The position numbers and the translations under genes are program-made. The notes beneath the pieces are model-generated. The model saw only the letters and a list, made by a program, of their open reading frames with translations, searched no databases and was not told where the DNA came from. This document shows, piece after piece, positions 16,702 to 25,421 of a DNA stretch of 64,000 bases; position 1 is the stretch's first letter, and every line of letters starts with the position of its first letter. Origin of the DNA: Rhodoplanes sp. Z2-YC6860 (GTDB lineage Bacteria; Pseudomonadota; Alphaproteobacteria; Rhizobiales; Xanthobacteraceae); the NCBI RefSeq assembly GCF_001579845.1, contig NZ_CP007440.1, positions 3,866,029-3,930,028 of the forward strand, written 5' to 3'.

Positions 16702-17466
16702 CTAGCCTTTCTTGTAGCCGCTGCGGTCGAAGTTCGAGAGCGTCGCCTGATACTCCTGCGGCACGTCGCAATCGCAGCGCAGGTGCCAGCGCCGCACCAG
16801 GTAGCTGAAGGCGTTGCCCTGGGAGTCGTTGCGGTTGGTGCGGCTTCTCTTTGCGGCGAGTTCCTCTTCCTTGACGAACAGCTTCGGCCCGCCGGCCTGC
16901 TCGGCCAGCATCTGGATGCGGCAGGCTTTTTCGAGCTTGATCGCGACAAACACCGCATGTTCGATGCTCGTGCCCGCGGTGACGATGCCGTGGTTGCGCA
17001 GGATCAGCGCGCTCTTGTCGCCAAGCGCGCGGGCGACGGCCTTGCCGCGCTCCTGGTTGACGATCAGGTCGGTCGTCTCCGAGAAGATCGGCACGCCGGC
17101 CGAGAACATGGTGCCGTCGTTGCTGATCGGCTGCAGCTCCTTGCCGAGCGAGGAGAATGCGACTGCGTGCTCGGGATGGGTGTGGATCACACAGTTGACG
17201 TCGGGCCGCGCCCGCATCACTTCGGAATGGATGTAGACTTCATTGTGCCGCGGCCACTCGCCGGACACCTTGTCGCCCTCGATGTCGACCGTGATGATGT
17301 TGTCATCGGTCATTTCCTCGATGCCGATGCAGCCGGGCTTCATCAGGAATTTGTTGGGTTCGCCCGGCAGCCGCGCCGAAATATGGCCCCAGACGTAATC
17401 GCCCTGGCCCTCGTCGACGAGAACCCGCCCGGCGTTGATCAGCTTCGCGCGCAGCTTGTCGGACAT
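16702..17466 (-). CDS. Class II aldolase/adducin-family protein 1
   Basis: A 254-residue class II aldolase-fold protein. Zinc ligands are visible: HTHPEH near residue 90 and His in LRNHGIVTAG near residue 150. The family includes fuculose-phosphate aldolase, ribulose-phosphate epimerase and several decarboxylases of aromatic catabolism. I choose the ATG at 17466. Its gap to the upstream FAD monooxygenase is only two bases, so the two are co-transcribed, which suggests catabolism of a hydroxylated acid rather than sugar. The substrate is unknown. Confidence 0.86.
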   Translation of the reverse strand: MSDKLRAKLINAGRVLVDEGQGDYVWGHISARLPGEPNKFLMKPGCIGIEEMTDDNIITVDIEGDKVSGEWPRHNEVYIHSEVMRARPDVNCVIHTHPEHAVAFSSLGKELQPISNDGTMFSAGVPIFSETTDLIVNQERGKAVARALGDKSALILRNHGIVTAGTSIEHAVFVAIKLEKACRIQMLAEQAGGPKLFVKEEELAAKRSRTNRNDSQGNAFSYLVRRWHLRCDCDVPQEYQATLSNFDRSGYKKG

Positions 17467-17468
17467 TT

Positions 17469-19118
17469 TTAACTCCCCAGCTTCTGTTGTCGGATTTCGT
17501 TGCATTGGCCGCGGACGGTGTCGATCAGCGCCATGGCGTCGGCGGGCTCCGTGTCGGCGCGCCATGCGACATGGCCGTCGGGGCGTACCAGCACCAGGCG
17601 GCGTTCGTAAGCGGCGAGCACCTTGTCGCCGGCGATGGCGTGCACGGTCAGCGGCACGTGGCGCTCAGTGGCCGCGCTCTCGATGCGAGCGGTGGACGGT
17701 GGTGCACTGCCGAGCTTGAGCAAGACGAAGCCGCGGCCGTAAAGGTCCAACGTCGAGCGGCCATCGTCGAGCCAGACATGAGGCGCGCGGGCGCCGGGCC
17801 GTGCGGTCTGGCTGTAGGGATGCGACACGTCGGGCGGCGCGGGCGTGCCGTCGGGCACGATCAGCGGCGAGTTGTCGTAGCGATAGCCGAGCATGATGCC
17901 GTTGGCGAACCACTCCTGGCGCATAATGCCGGCAAACCACTCGCCGTATTCCTTGCGGGCTGCACTGTTCTTCGGGCCGTTCAGAAAAATCTCCGGCCCG
18001 GGCAGGCGCTGGCGGGTCGACAGCATGCGGCGGAGATTGCGGCTCGCTTCCGCGACATTGCGCTGGCCGACCGGGCGGCGCTCGGCCTCGTACGAAGGCA
18101 GCAGCGACGGTCCGCCCCAGCCCTTGAGCACGGCTTCGAGCTTCCAGCCGAGGTCGACCGCATCGCCGATGCCGGTGTTCATGCCAAAGCCGCCGGTCGG
18201 CGACATCAGATGCGCGGCATCGCCGGCGACGAAGATGCGATAAGTCCCGTAGCGGTCGGCGACGAGTTCGCGACGCACCCAGCGCATCACCGACAGAACC
18301 TCGTATTTGAATTCACGGCCCATGGCGCGCGTCAGCGCGGCGCGGATGTCGTCCTCGGTGTGGGTCACCTTCTGCGGCGAGCCCACGATTGACATGCGAA
18401 AGCGGTCCTTGCCGTTGACCGCCACGATGGTGAGCCACACGCCTTCCGAACCGATGAAGATGAAGCGATAGCCTTTGCCCTTGTCGTGCAGCTCCGAGAA
18501 GTTTTCGCAGCGGAACATCACGTTGGTGGTGTAGGTGAGCGCCGCATTGCCGCTCATGCCGATGCCGAGTTGCTCGCGCACCGTGCTGCCGCCGCCGTCG
18601 GTGCCGACCATGTAGTCGGCCTCGATGGTCTCGGTCGCGCCGGTGACGCGGTCATGCACCCGGGCTTTGACGCCGTCGGGCCTTTCCTTGAAGGAGATCA
18701 GTTCGCAATTGTAGCGAAGCGTCACCTGCCGTGAGCGTTCGGCGAAACGGCGCAGGATCGGATCGAACATGTCCTGCGGCACGCGCTCGCGCTTCTGGGG
18801 GCTTTCTGGCGGGCAGGGCTCGAAGCCGCGGCCGGGAAATGGCTCTCGGCCAAGCTCATAGCCGTTGAGCGCGGTGAGGTAGACGTAGTCCTGCGGATAA
18901 TCGAGCGGGTAGGGCGCATCGCGCACCCAGTCGAGGATGCCCCAGCGCCGGCAGAACTCCATGGTGCGAATGCCCACGAGGTCCATCTTCGGCTGCTCGA
19001 TCGAGCCGTCGGTCATTTCGATGAGCGTGCACGGCACGCCGCGCCAGCCGAGCTCGCCCGCAAGAGCCAGGCCCACCGGCCCGCCACCGACGATCAGCAC
19101 CGGCACGCGTACGGTCAT
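17469..19118 (-). CDS. FAD-dependent aromatic monooxygenase
   Basis: A 549-residue class A flavoprotein monooxygenase. PVLIVGGGPVGLALAGELG binds FAD, YMVGTDGGGSTVREQLGI is the DG motif, and IFVAGDAAHLMSPTGGFGMN is the GD motif. A C-terminal thioredoxin-like part (about residues 440-549) matches phenol/MhpA/TfdB-type hydroxylases. It should hydroxylate an aromatic ring with NAD(P)H and O2. The start ATG at 19118 overlaps the stop of the short remnant at 19115-19288, and it is followed two bases later by the class II aldolase. Confidence 0.9.
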   Translation of the reverse strand: MTVRVPVLIVGGGPVGLALAGELGWRGVPCTLIEMTDGSIEQPKMDLVGIRTMEFCRRWGILDWVRDAPYPLDYPQDYVYLTALNGYELGREPFPGRGFEPCPPESPQKRERVPQDMFDPILRRFAERSRQVTLRYNCELISFKERPDGVKARVHDRVTGATETIEADYMVGTDGGGSTVREQLGIGMSGNAALTYTTNVMFRCENFSELHDKGKGYRFIFIGSEGVWLTIVAVNGKDRFRMSIVGSPQKVTHTEDDIRAALTRAMGREFKYEVLSVMRWVRRELVADRYGTYRIFVAGDAAHLMSPTGGFGMNTGIGDAVDLGWKLEAVLKGWGGPSLLPSYEAERRPVGQRNVAEASRNLRRMLSTRQRLPGPEIFLNGPKNSAARKEYGEWFAGIMRQEWFANGIMLGYRYDNSPLIVPDGTPAPPDVSHPYSQTARPGARAPHVWLDDGRSTLDLYGRGFVLLKLGSAPPSTARIESAATERHVPLTVHAIAGDKVLAAYERRLVLVRPDGHVAWRADTEPADAMALIDTVRGQCNEIRQQKLGS

Positions 19119-19288
19119 TTCCGCACCATGGCCCGGAACGTCGCGGCGGCGTTGCCTGTCACGCAAGCCGCAGCGGTGCTGCAAGCGGATGCCGCTCGCG
19201 CCGCCAGGACATTGGCTATGCCCGGGAGGATGACGGCGGGGCCGGGCTGGAACATCGTCCGGAATTCTTCTTGCGTCGGTTGCGACAT
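19115..19288 (-). pseudogene. Possible remnant of isocitrate lyase/PEP mutase-family gene
   Basis: A 57-codon frame starts at ATG 19288. It reads QEEFRTMFQPGPAVILPGIA then NVLAARAA, the typical start of the PEP mutase/isocitrate lyase family, and later CVTGNAAATFRAM, reminiscent of the VTGAGIANTFLGM strand. It ends at a TGA overlapping the monooxygenase ATG in ATGA. The family is normally about 280 residues, so this would be a truncated relic that still couples translation. The similarity is judged by eye only. Confidence 0.35.
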
Positions 19289-19351
19289 CTGCAAATGGTG
19301 CCGGATCGAGCGGCAAGTCTCAAGTGAAGCGCCCCCTCAAGTGAAGCTGGT

Positions 19352-20320
19352 TCAGGGAATGAGCACAACGGAGCCTGTGGTCTTGCGCGCCTCGACATCG
19401 CGGTGAGCCTGCGGCGCCTCGCGCAGCGGGTAGCTGTGGCTGATCTCGATCTTGATCTTGCCGCTCGCGACCATGGCGAACAGGTCGTCGGTGGTTTCCA
19501 GAAGGTCCGCGCGGGTCGCGGTGTAGTCGATCAGGCTCGGATGGGTGACGAACAGCGAGCCCATGTTGCCGAGTTGGCGCGCAGACACGGGCGGCGGGTC
19601 GCCGGAGGATTCGCCGAACGAGGCGAGGATGCCGCGTGGCCGCAGGCACTTCAGCGAGTTCTCGAACGTCACCTTGCCGATCGAGTCATAGACCACCGGC
19701 ACGCCCTTGCCACCGGTGATATCGCGCACATGCGCGGCAAAGTCGTCGTAGCGAAACACGTGATCGCAACCATGCGCCTTGGCGACCGCAACCTTGTCGT
19801 CGGAGCCGACCGTGCCGATCACAGTCGCGCCGAGATGCTTGGCCCACTGGCTGACGATCAGGCCCACACCGCCGGCCGCGGCGTGGATGACGATGGTGTC
19901 GCCGGGCTTCACCGCGTAGGTGGCCTTGAGCAGATAGCGCGCGGTCATGCCCCGCACCATCATGGACGCCGCGGTTTTTTCGTCGATGCCGTCGGGAAGT
20001 TTCACGGTGCGCGCGGCCGGCGCGATGCGGCCTTCGGCATAGGCGCAGTCCGGCCGCGCCACGGTGGCGACGCGGTCGCCGGGCTGGAAGTCGGTCACGC
20101 CTGGACCGACCGCATCGATCACTCCGGCGCTTTCGGTGCCGAGCCCGGACGGGAACGATTTCACCGAATGCTGGCCGCGGCGCACCAGGATATCGCGGAA
20201 GTTCAGCGCCACCGCGGTGTGGCGGATGCGGACTTCGCCTGCGCCGGGCTCCGGCAGGGGAATATCATTCCACTGCAAGACCTCGGGTCCGCCGTGCTGC
20301 TGAAACTGATAAGCCTTCAT
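19352..20320 (-). CDS. Zinc-less quinone oxidoreductase (MDR family)
   Basis: A 322-residue medium-chain dehydrogenase/reductase of the quinone oxidoreductase type. LNFRDILVRRGQ, GTESAGVIDAVGPGV, GDRVATV, IHAAAGGVGLIVSQWAKHLG (NADPH site) and YDSIGKVTFENSL are characteristic, and the zinc-binding cysteines of alcohol dehydrogenases are absent. It should reduce quinones or enones with NADPH in the cytoplasm. I use the ATG at 20320, which matches the family MKAYQFQQHGGPEVL start; the open frame extends much further upstream. Confidence 0.92.
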   Translation of the reverse strand: MKAYQFQQHGGPEVLQWNDIPLPEPGAGEVRIRHTAVALNFRDILVRRGQHSVKSFPSGLGTESAGVIDAVGPGVTDFQPGDRVATVARPDCAYAEGRIAPAARTVKLPDGIDEKTAASMMVRGMTARYLLKATYAVKPGDTIVIHAAAGGVGLIVSQWAKHLGATVIGTVGSDDKVAVAKAHGCDHVFRYDDFAAHVRDITGGKGVPVVYDSIGKVTFENSLKCLRPRGILASFGESSGDPPPVSARQLGNMGSLFVTHPSLIDYTATRADLLETTDDLFAMVASGKIKIEISHSYPLREAPQAHRDVEARKTTGSVVLIP

Positions 20321-20468
20321 GTGCTGCGCCTCCCGCCGCGCCGCAGTGATGGCATGGATGGGGCATGCGAAAAAGACCCCGAAAAAGCAGTCCGGCAACG
20401 CTTGCCGTGGGATGCCGCGCAAGGCAGCATGACGAAAATCAATCGCAACGAACTGGGAGGAAGGCGCC

Positions 20469-20969
20469 ATGGCCAAGGCCAAAGCGAAAGCCGGTTCACG
20501 AAGCAAGAAATCCGCGAGCCGCAGCGCTGCACGACGGAAGCCCGCAGCACGGCGCCGAGCCACGGCGGCTGCCAAGCAACGCCGGCCGCACAAGTTCGTC
20601 AAAAGCCACCATCGCGAGGAGGATTTCAAAGCCGACGGCTTGCGCACCTACGCGCATTATCGCGATCTTGGCGTTAAGGACGCGACCCACGGCATGGCCG
20701 TCGCCCATGTGATCCGCTTCCAGGGCCAGTGCGACCCCAAGCTGGTGTCGAAGGATCATCTGCACGAGGCCGACTTCCAGATGATCTACGTGCTCAAAGG
20801 CACGATCACCACCGAGATCAAAGGCGAGGGCGTGCATACGATGCACGCCGGTGACTGCTGGCTGCAGCCGCACAGCGTCGTGCACAAGGTGCTCGATTAT
20901 TCAGAAGGCTGCGAAGTGCTGGAAATCGTGATGCCGGCGAACTTCAAGACGGTCGAACTGGAAAAGTAA
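20469..20969 (+). CDS. Cupin protein with Lys/Arg/Ala-rich N-terminal tail
   Basis: A 166-residue protein. Residues 1-45 are a highly basic Lys/Arg/Ala/Ser tail, resembling histone H1-like or RNA-binding tails. The rest (from about residue 55) is a cupin: HLHEADFQMIYVLKG is motif 1 with His/Glu ligands and GDCWLQPHSVVHKVL is motif 2. The basic tail is unusual for cupins. Its stop TAA shares a base with the ATG of the next gene, so it is coupled to the HsaA-like enzyme. The function is unknown. Confidence 0.8.
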   Translation: MAKAKAKAGSRSKKSASRSAARRKPAARRRATAAAKQRRPHKFVKSHHREEDFKADGLRTYAHYRDLGVKDATHGMAVAHVIRFQGQCDPKLVSKDHLHEADFQMIYVLKGTITTEIKGEGVHTMHAGDCWLQPHSVVHKVLDYSEGCEVLEIVMPANFKTVELEK

Positions 20970-22168
20970 TGCCAGCGCTGGCCCGGCAAGACACTGCTCA
21001 GAACACCCCGACCTCCGACGAGATCATCGCGCGCGCCCGCGCGATGATCCCAACGCTCATGAAGCGCGCGCCGGATGGCGAGCGTGAGCGCAGACTGCCG
21101 AAAGAAACCATCGCCGAGATGCAGGCCGCAGGCCTGTTCAAGGTGCTGCAGCCCAAGCGTTGGGGCGGCTACGAGATGGACATGGGCACCTATTACGAGG
21201 TGCAGATGGCGCTCGGCGAGGGCGACATGTCGGTCGCCTGGGTCTACGGCGTGGTCGGCATCCATCCCTGGTTCGTCGCGCTGCTCGACGAGCGGGCCGA
21301 GCAGGAGATCTGGGGACAGGACAACACCACGCTCATTTGCTCGTCGCTGATGCCGACCGGGGTGGCGAAACCGGCCGACGGCGGCTTCCGGCTCAGCGGG
21401 CGGTGGAAATATGCGTCGGGGTCCGACCACTGCGCCTGGGCGTTTCTCGGCGGCATCGTGGAGGGCAGACCCGACGACCGGCGCATCTTCGTCATTCCGC
21501 GCCAGGACTACGAGATCATCGACACTTGGTACGTGCCGGGCCTCAAAGGCACCGGCAGCAACGACATCGAGATCAAGGATGTCTTCGTGCCGGAGTATCG
21601 GACCCAGAAATACGCCGACAGCTTCCGCGGCTACGGTCCCGGGCAGATGCTGAACACTAGCAATCTCTACAAGCTGCCGTTCGGACAGGTGTTCTTCCGC
21701 GGCGTCTCGACCGGTGCGATCGGCGCGCTCAAAGGCATGCTCGACGCCTATCTCGACTACGGCAAGAAGCGCATCCAGCGCGGGTCGGGCGCGGCGGCAT
21801 CCGAGGACATGACGGTTCAGATCACCTGCGCCGAGACCGCGGTCGCGATCGACGAGATGAAGACCATTCTGCACCGGAATTTCCACGAGCTGGAGCGCTA
21901 TGCGGCCAAAGGCGAAATGCCGCCGATGAAGCTGCGCCTGGAATACAAATTCCACAACGCCTGGGTGGCGGAGCGCTGCAGCCTGCTCGCCTCGCGGTTG
22001 TTCAAGGCGGCCGGCACCGCCGGCATGTCGGCGGACCTGCCGTTCGGGCGGTTTCACGCCGATATCACGGTGGGCCGACAGCACGTCTCCAACCAGTTCG
22101 ACCAGATCGCGAAAACCTACGGCGCGATGCTGTTCGGGATCGAAAACAACAAGGATTTTGTCCTCTAG
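20969..22168 (+). CDS. HsaA/acyl-CoA dehydrogenase-fold flavin monooxygenase
   Basis: A 399-residue protein of the acyl-CoA dehydrogenase fold, group D flavin monooxygenase type (HsaA, p-hydroxyphenylacetate hydroxylase C2). RRLPKETIAEMQAAGLFKVL, QPKRWGGYEMDM and GDMSVAWVYGVVGIHPW are typical, as is SGRWKYASGSDHCAWAFLGG. Its lack of the acyl-CoA dehydrogenase catalytic Glu is expected for this group. It would need a reductase supplying reduced flavin; none is adjacent. Start ATG 20969 overlaps the cupin stop. With the following FAA hydrolase it suggests a ring-degrading pathway. Confidence 0.86.
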   Translation: MPALARQDTAQNTPTSDEIIARARAMIPTLMKRAPDGERERRLPKETIAEMQAAGLFKVLQPKRWGGYEMDMGTYYEVQMALGEGDMSVAWVYGVVGIHPWFVALLDERAEQEIWGQDNTTLICSSLMPTGVAKPADGGFRLSGRWKYASGSDHCAWAFLGGIVEGRPDDRRIFVIPRQDYEIIDTWYVPGLKGTGSNDIEIKDVFVPEYRTQKYADSFRGYGPGQMLNTSNLYKLPFGQVFFRGVSTGAIGALKGMLDAYLDYGKKRIQRGSGAAASEDMTVQITCAETAVAIDEMKTILHRNFHELERYAAKGEMPPMKLRLEYKFHNAWVAERCSLLASRLFKAAGTAGMSADLPFGRFHADITVGRQHVSNQFDQIAKTYGAMLFGIENNKDFVL

Positions 22169-22241
22169 ATAGGCATTCCCACCACGGCTGCGCTTGGCTA
22201 ATGTCCGCGCCAAGCCTTAAGACACCAATGAGTTAATACCA

Positions 22242-22262
22242 ATAGCGCGTCGAAGACGCGCG
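22242..22262. repeat. Short fragment shared with repeat family B
   Basis: A 21-base segment, containing GCGCGTCGAAGACGCGCG, is identical to 16615-16635 inside the family B repeat. It is itself palindromic and lies 26 bases before the FAA hydrolase start. Confidence 0.8.
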
Positions 22263-22288
22263 CAATGCGCTGAAGGAGTGATACGCCT

Positions 22289-23167
22289 ATGAAGCTCTGC
22301 CGCTATGACGACGACCGGCTTGGTTTGGTGATCGGGGACCAGGTCCACGATGTCACGCAGGCGCAGACCGAAATCCGCAACTCCACGCCCTATACGGCCA
22401 AGGTCGATCCGGTGGTGGCGGCGCTGCCGCAATGGCGGAGCAAGCTCGAGGCGATGGCGAAGTCCGCGCCGGGCAAGCCCATTTCGCAGGTGAAGCTCCT
22501 GTCGCCGGTGGCGAAGCCGCCGAAGATTCTCGCGGCGCCCACCAATTACGGCAAGCACATCGAGGAGATGCAGAAGTTCCGCGACACCGTGCCGGGGCTC
22601 GCACGCTTCTCGCCGGATATCGAGAAAGCCGGCATCTTCCTGAAGTCCAACACCTCGCTGGTCGGCCCGTCCGAAGGCATCCCGATGCGCTTCCCCGACC
22701 GCCGCAACGATCATGAGGCCGAACTCTGCGTCATCATCGGCAAGCAGGGCAGCGATATCCCGAAGGAGAAGGCCTACGACTACATCGCGGGCTATTCGCT
22801 CGGCCTCGACATGACGGCGCGCGGCGCTGAGGACCGGAGCTTCCGGAAGTCGATCGACGGCTACACCGTGCTCGGCCCGTGGATGATCACCGCGGACGAG
22901 CTGCCCAATCCGGCCGACGTGCCGTTCGTGCTGCACGTCAACCAGGAAAAGCGCCAGGAGAGCAACACCAGCTTCCTGATTTTCGACATTCCGAAGCTGA
23001 TCGAGTTCGCCTCGAAGTTCTACACGCTCTATCCGGGCGACATTTATTATACCGGCACGCCGGAAGGCGTCGGCCCGGTGAAGCCCGGCGACACCGTGAC
23101 GATGAAGTCGCTGCCGCAGCTTGGCGAGCTGAAGATCCAAGTCAGGGCCCACGACATCAAGGCGTAG
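22289..23167 (+). CDS. Fumarylacetoacetate hydrolase-family protein
   Basis: A 292-residue FAH-family enzyme. FLKSNTSLVGPSEGI, HEAELCVIIGKQG, YDYIAGYSLGLDMTARGAE and YTGTPEGVGPVKPGDTV are the signature segments, and the acidic metal ligands (E in EAELCVIIG, D in LGLD) are present. The family hydrolyses or decarboxylates C-C bonds in ring-cleavage products such as acylpyruvates and 2-oxohept-3-enedioate. It follows the HsaA-like monooxygenase after 120 bases and may act downstream. AAGGAG precedes the ATG at a 10-base gap. Confidence 0.9.
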   Translation: MKLCRYDDDRLGLVIGDQVHDVTQAQTEIRNSTPYTAKVDPVVAALPQWRSKLEAMAKSAPGKPISQVKLLSPVAKPPKILAAPTNYGKHIEEMQKFRDTVPGLARFSPDIEKAGIFLKSNTSLVGPSEGIPMRFPDRRNDHEAELCVIIGKQGSDIPKEKAYDYIAGYSLGLDMTARGAEDRSFRKSIDGYTVLGPWMITADELPNPADVPFVLHVNQEKRQESNTSFLIFDIPKLIEFASKFYTLYPGDIYYTGTPEGVGPVKPGDTVTMKSLPQLGELKIQVRAHDIKA

Positions 23168-23226
23168 GTGCAGGGTCGAGCGCGGCCGAACGAAGCCGCG
23201 CCGGTAAAATACCTTGGGAGGATTTG

Positions 23227-24218
23227 GTGCGCTTCGTTCACCGGATGCGGACCTTGAGCCTTGTCTGCTTGCTCGCACTCGCGGGCAGCATCGCGACGGC
23301 CGTCGCGCAAAGCTGGCCGACGCGATTTGTCACGCTGGTCGTGCCGTTCGGCGCGGGCAGTGCTGCCGACACAGTGGCACGCATCCTCGCGGCCGATTGT
23401 CCGAGGTTCTGGGCCAACAGATGATCGTAGAGAATGTGGTCGGCGGCGGCATGGTTGGCATCAACCGTGTCGCCAAGGCGCCGGCCGACGGCTACCAGAT
23501 CGCGTTTGGCGGCGTCGACACTTTCGCGCAGAGCCAGTACCTGTTCAAAAATCCGGTGTTCAATTCGCGCACCGATTTCGCGCCTGCGGGCCTCGTCGTG
23601 GAGCAGCCGATCGTGCTCGTGGTGCGGAAGGACCTGCCGGTCAACAACGTTCGCGAATTCGTGGCTTACGTGAAAGCCAACCAGGCCAAGATGACGTTCG
23701 GCTCGGCCGGGGTCGGCGCGGGGCCGTATCTTGCCTGCGCCATGGTGACGGCGGCGATCGGCGCCACGTCCGTGACGCACGTGCCATATCGCAGTTCAGC
23801 CCAGGCGCTGCAGGACCTGATCGCAGGCTCCATCGATTACTATTGCCCGATCTCGGTTGCGGCGATGCCGCTGATCGCGGCCAACTCCGCCAAGGTCCTT
23901 GCGGTCCTGACTCGCGAGCGCTCGCCGCTGTTTCCTGACATGCCGACCGCGGCCGAGCAGGGCCTCGACATGGTCGATGGCTATTACTGGATGGCGCTTT
24001 CCCTGCCGAAGAACACGCCGGAGAACGTCGTCACGACACTGAACAAGGCGATCAGCGTCGCGCTCGACACGCCGGCCGTGCAGGCGCGGCTGAAGGATGT
24101 CGCAACCACCGCGGTGCCGGCAGAGCGGCGCTCGCCAGCCTATCTGCAAAAATACGTCGAGACCGAAACCGTGAAGTGGGCCGCTATCATGCGCGCGGCC
24201 GGAGTGCCGCAGCAGTAG
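23227..24218 (+). pseudogene. Bug/TctC-family receptor 2, frameshifted
   Basis: A GTG at 23227, 5 bases after GGAGG, opens a frame with a signal peptide (LVCLLALAGSIATAVAQ) and the Bug start (WPTRFVTLVVPFGAGSAADT). It ends prematurely near 23420. From about 23395 the next frame carries on with LSEVLGQQMIVENVVGGGMVG, PADGYQIAFGG and VPYRSSAQ to 24218. One base missing around GCGGCCGATTG (23389-23399) explains both. It is a real frameshift or a sequencing/assembly error. Without it the product would be a normal Bug receptor of about 330 residues. Confidence 0.85.
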
Positions 24219-24230
24219 GCTGCCAAGAAC

Positions 24231-24284
24231 TCATTTCTGCCAAGGAAGTCACTTCTGCCAAGGAAGTCATTTCTGCCAAGGAAG
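24231..24284. repeat. Three 18-bp tandem repeats duplicating a gene end
   Basis: Units start at 24231, 24249 and 24267: TCATTTCTGCCAAGGAAG, TCACTTCTGCCAAGGAAG and TCATTTCTGCCAAGGAAG, with a partial unit before them (about 24220-24230). Read on the minus strand each encodes LPWQK and a stop. The real gene ends in the first of these, so the terminal six codons have been tandemly duplicated. Confidence 0.95.
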
Positions 24285-25421
24285 ACCTGGCACCACGGTG
24301 CCGTTCTTCCAGGTCAGGATCGAATACTGCAGATCGCGCTGATCACCCTTGGCGTCGAACGCGACCTTGCCGATCGCGGTGTCGAAGGTCACGGAGCGAA
24401 GCTGCGCCACCACCGCTTTCTGATCGCCGCTGCCGGCCAGGCGCACCGCTTCCGCAAAGGTCTGCACCGCGGCGATGTTCGACAAGGCGACGATATCGGG
24501 GATGATCTCGGCTTTCTGCAGTTGAGCGACGGCCTTCAGATAGTTGGGATCGTTCAGCGAGTCGATCGGCGCGATGATCTGGATGCCTTCGGCCTTGTCG
24601 CGGAAGCCGCGCCAGAAGCCCGCGGCAAGCAACTGCTGCCCGCCCATCAGAAGCGCCTTGATGCCGCGCTCTCGCAGCTTGCCGATGAACTCGCTGGCTT
24701 GCTGGACGTCGAGCGCCATGTAGATGATGTCCGGCGCGCTCTTTTGCAGCTTGTCGACCAGGCGGTCATAGGCACCGGTGACGTCGGCAAGCGACTCCAT
24801 GTGCATGAGCGTCTTTTGCTGCGGCGACAGCGCGGCATCGATGAGTTTGGCCTCCGCGCGGCGATTGAAGAATTCACCGAACACCACCGCGACCTTCTTC
24901 CCGGCCTGCTCGCGGGCGAGATACGTGGCAAGCGCCTGCGCCGCCTGCTCGTCGTTGGCAATCATGCGGAAGACGGTGTTGGGATTGTTCTGGGTCAGCT
25001 CGACGGTCGGCACCGTCGGGACGAATTCGATGATGCCGGAGTTTCCGTAGCCCGGCGCAGCGTCCATGGCGACCAGCGGACAAATCGGACCGATGACGTA
25101 GCGAACATTGCTTTCGACGTGACGCTTCACCACGGTCGGCGCCATGCCGGCATCGCAACGGTCGTCGGCGACGACGGGTTCGATCGGAACGCCCAGAAGA
25201 CCACCCGCCGCGTTGATGTCGGCGACCGCGATCTCGACTGCCTTGGCGGCAGGCTTGCCGAAGGCCGACACCGCGCCGGTCAGCGGCACCGCGACGCCGA
25301 GCGGCACCTTGCCAGTGGCGCATTGTGCGGGACAAGGCTCGTCGGCTTTCAGGCTCGGCGTTGTGCCGAAAACGCCGGTGGCAGCGACCAATGCAATCGC
25401 AGCCCAATCACTTTTCTTCAT
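24267..25421 (-). CDS. Branched-chain amino acid-type ABC substrate-binding protein
   Basis: A 384-residue periplasmic binding protein of the LivJ/LivK type. It has a signal peptide (AIALVAATGVFGTTPSLKA), and the mature part starts near DEPCPAQCATGKVPLGVAVP. PLTGAVSAFGKPAAKAVEIA, DINAAGGLLGVPIEPVVAD and YVIGPICPLVAMDAAPGYG are characteristic. It has an N-terminal CxxxC pair that could form a disulfide. No permease or ATPase genes are adjacent, so its partners are elsewhere. Its last six codons lie in a tandem repeat. The ligand may be any amino or organic acid. Confidence 0.9.
   Translation of the reverse strand: MKKSDWAAIALVAATGVFGTTPSLKADEPCPAQCATGKVPLGVAVPLTGAVSAFGKPAAKAVEIAVADINAAGGLLGVPIEPVVADDRCDAGMAPTVVKRHVESNVRYVIGPICPLVAMDAAPGYGNSGIIEFVPTVPTVELTQNNPNTVFRMIANDEQAAQALATYLAREQAGKKVAVVFGEFFNRRAEAKLIDAALSPQQKTLMHMESLADVTGAYDRLVDKLQKSAPDIIYMALDVQQASEFIGKLRERGIKALLMGGQQLLAAGFWRGFRDKAEGIQIIAPIDSLNDPNYLKAVAQLQKAEIIPDIVALSNIAAVQTFAEAVRLAGSGDQKAVVAQLRSVTFDTAIGKVAFDAKGDQRDLQYSILTWKNGTVVPGLPWQK

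Noticed and set aside
23389-23420. Programmed ribosomal frameshift in the Bug receptor
   Set aside because: No slippery heptamer is present, and no Bug family member is known to need one; a base loss or sequence error is simpler.
24231-24284. CRISPR-like short repeat array
   Set aside because: Units are contiguous with no spacers and encode the end of the adjacent gene; they are slippage repeats.
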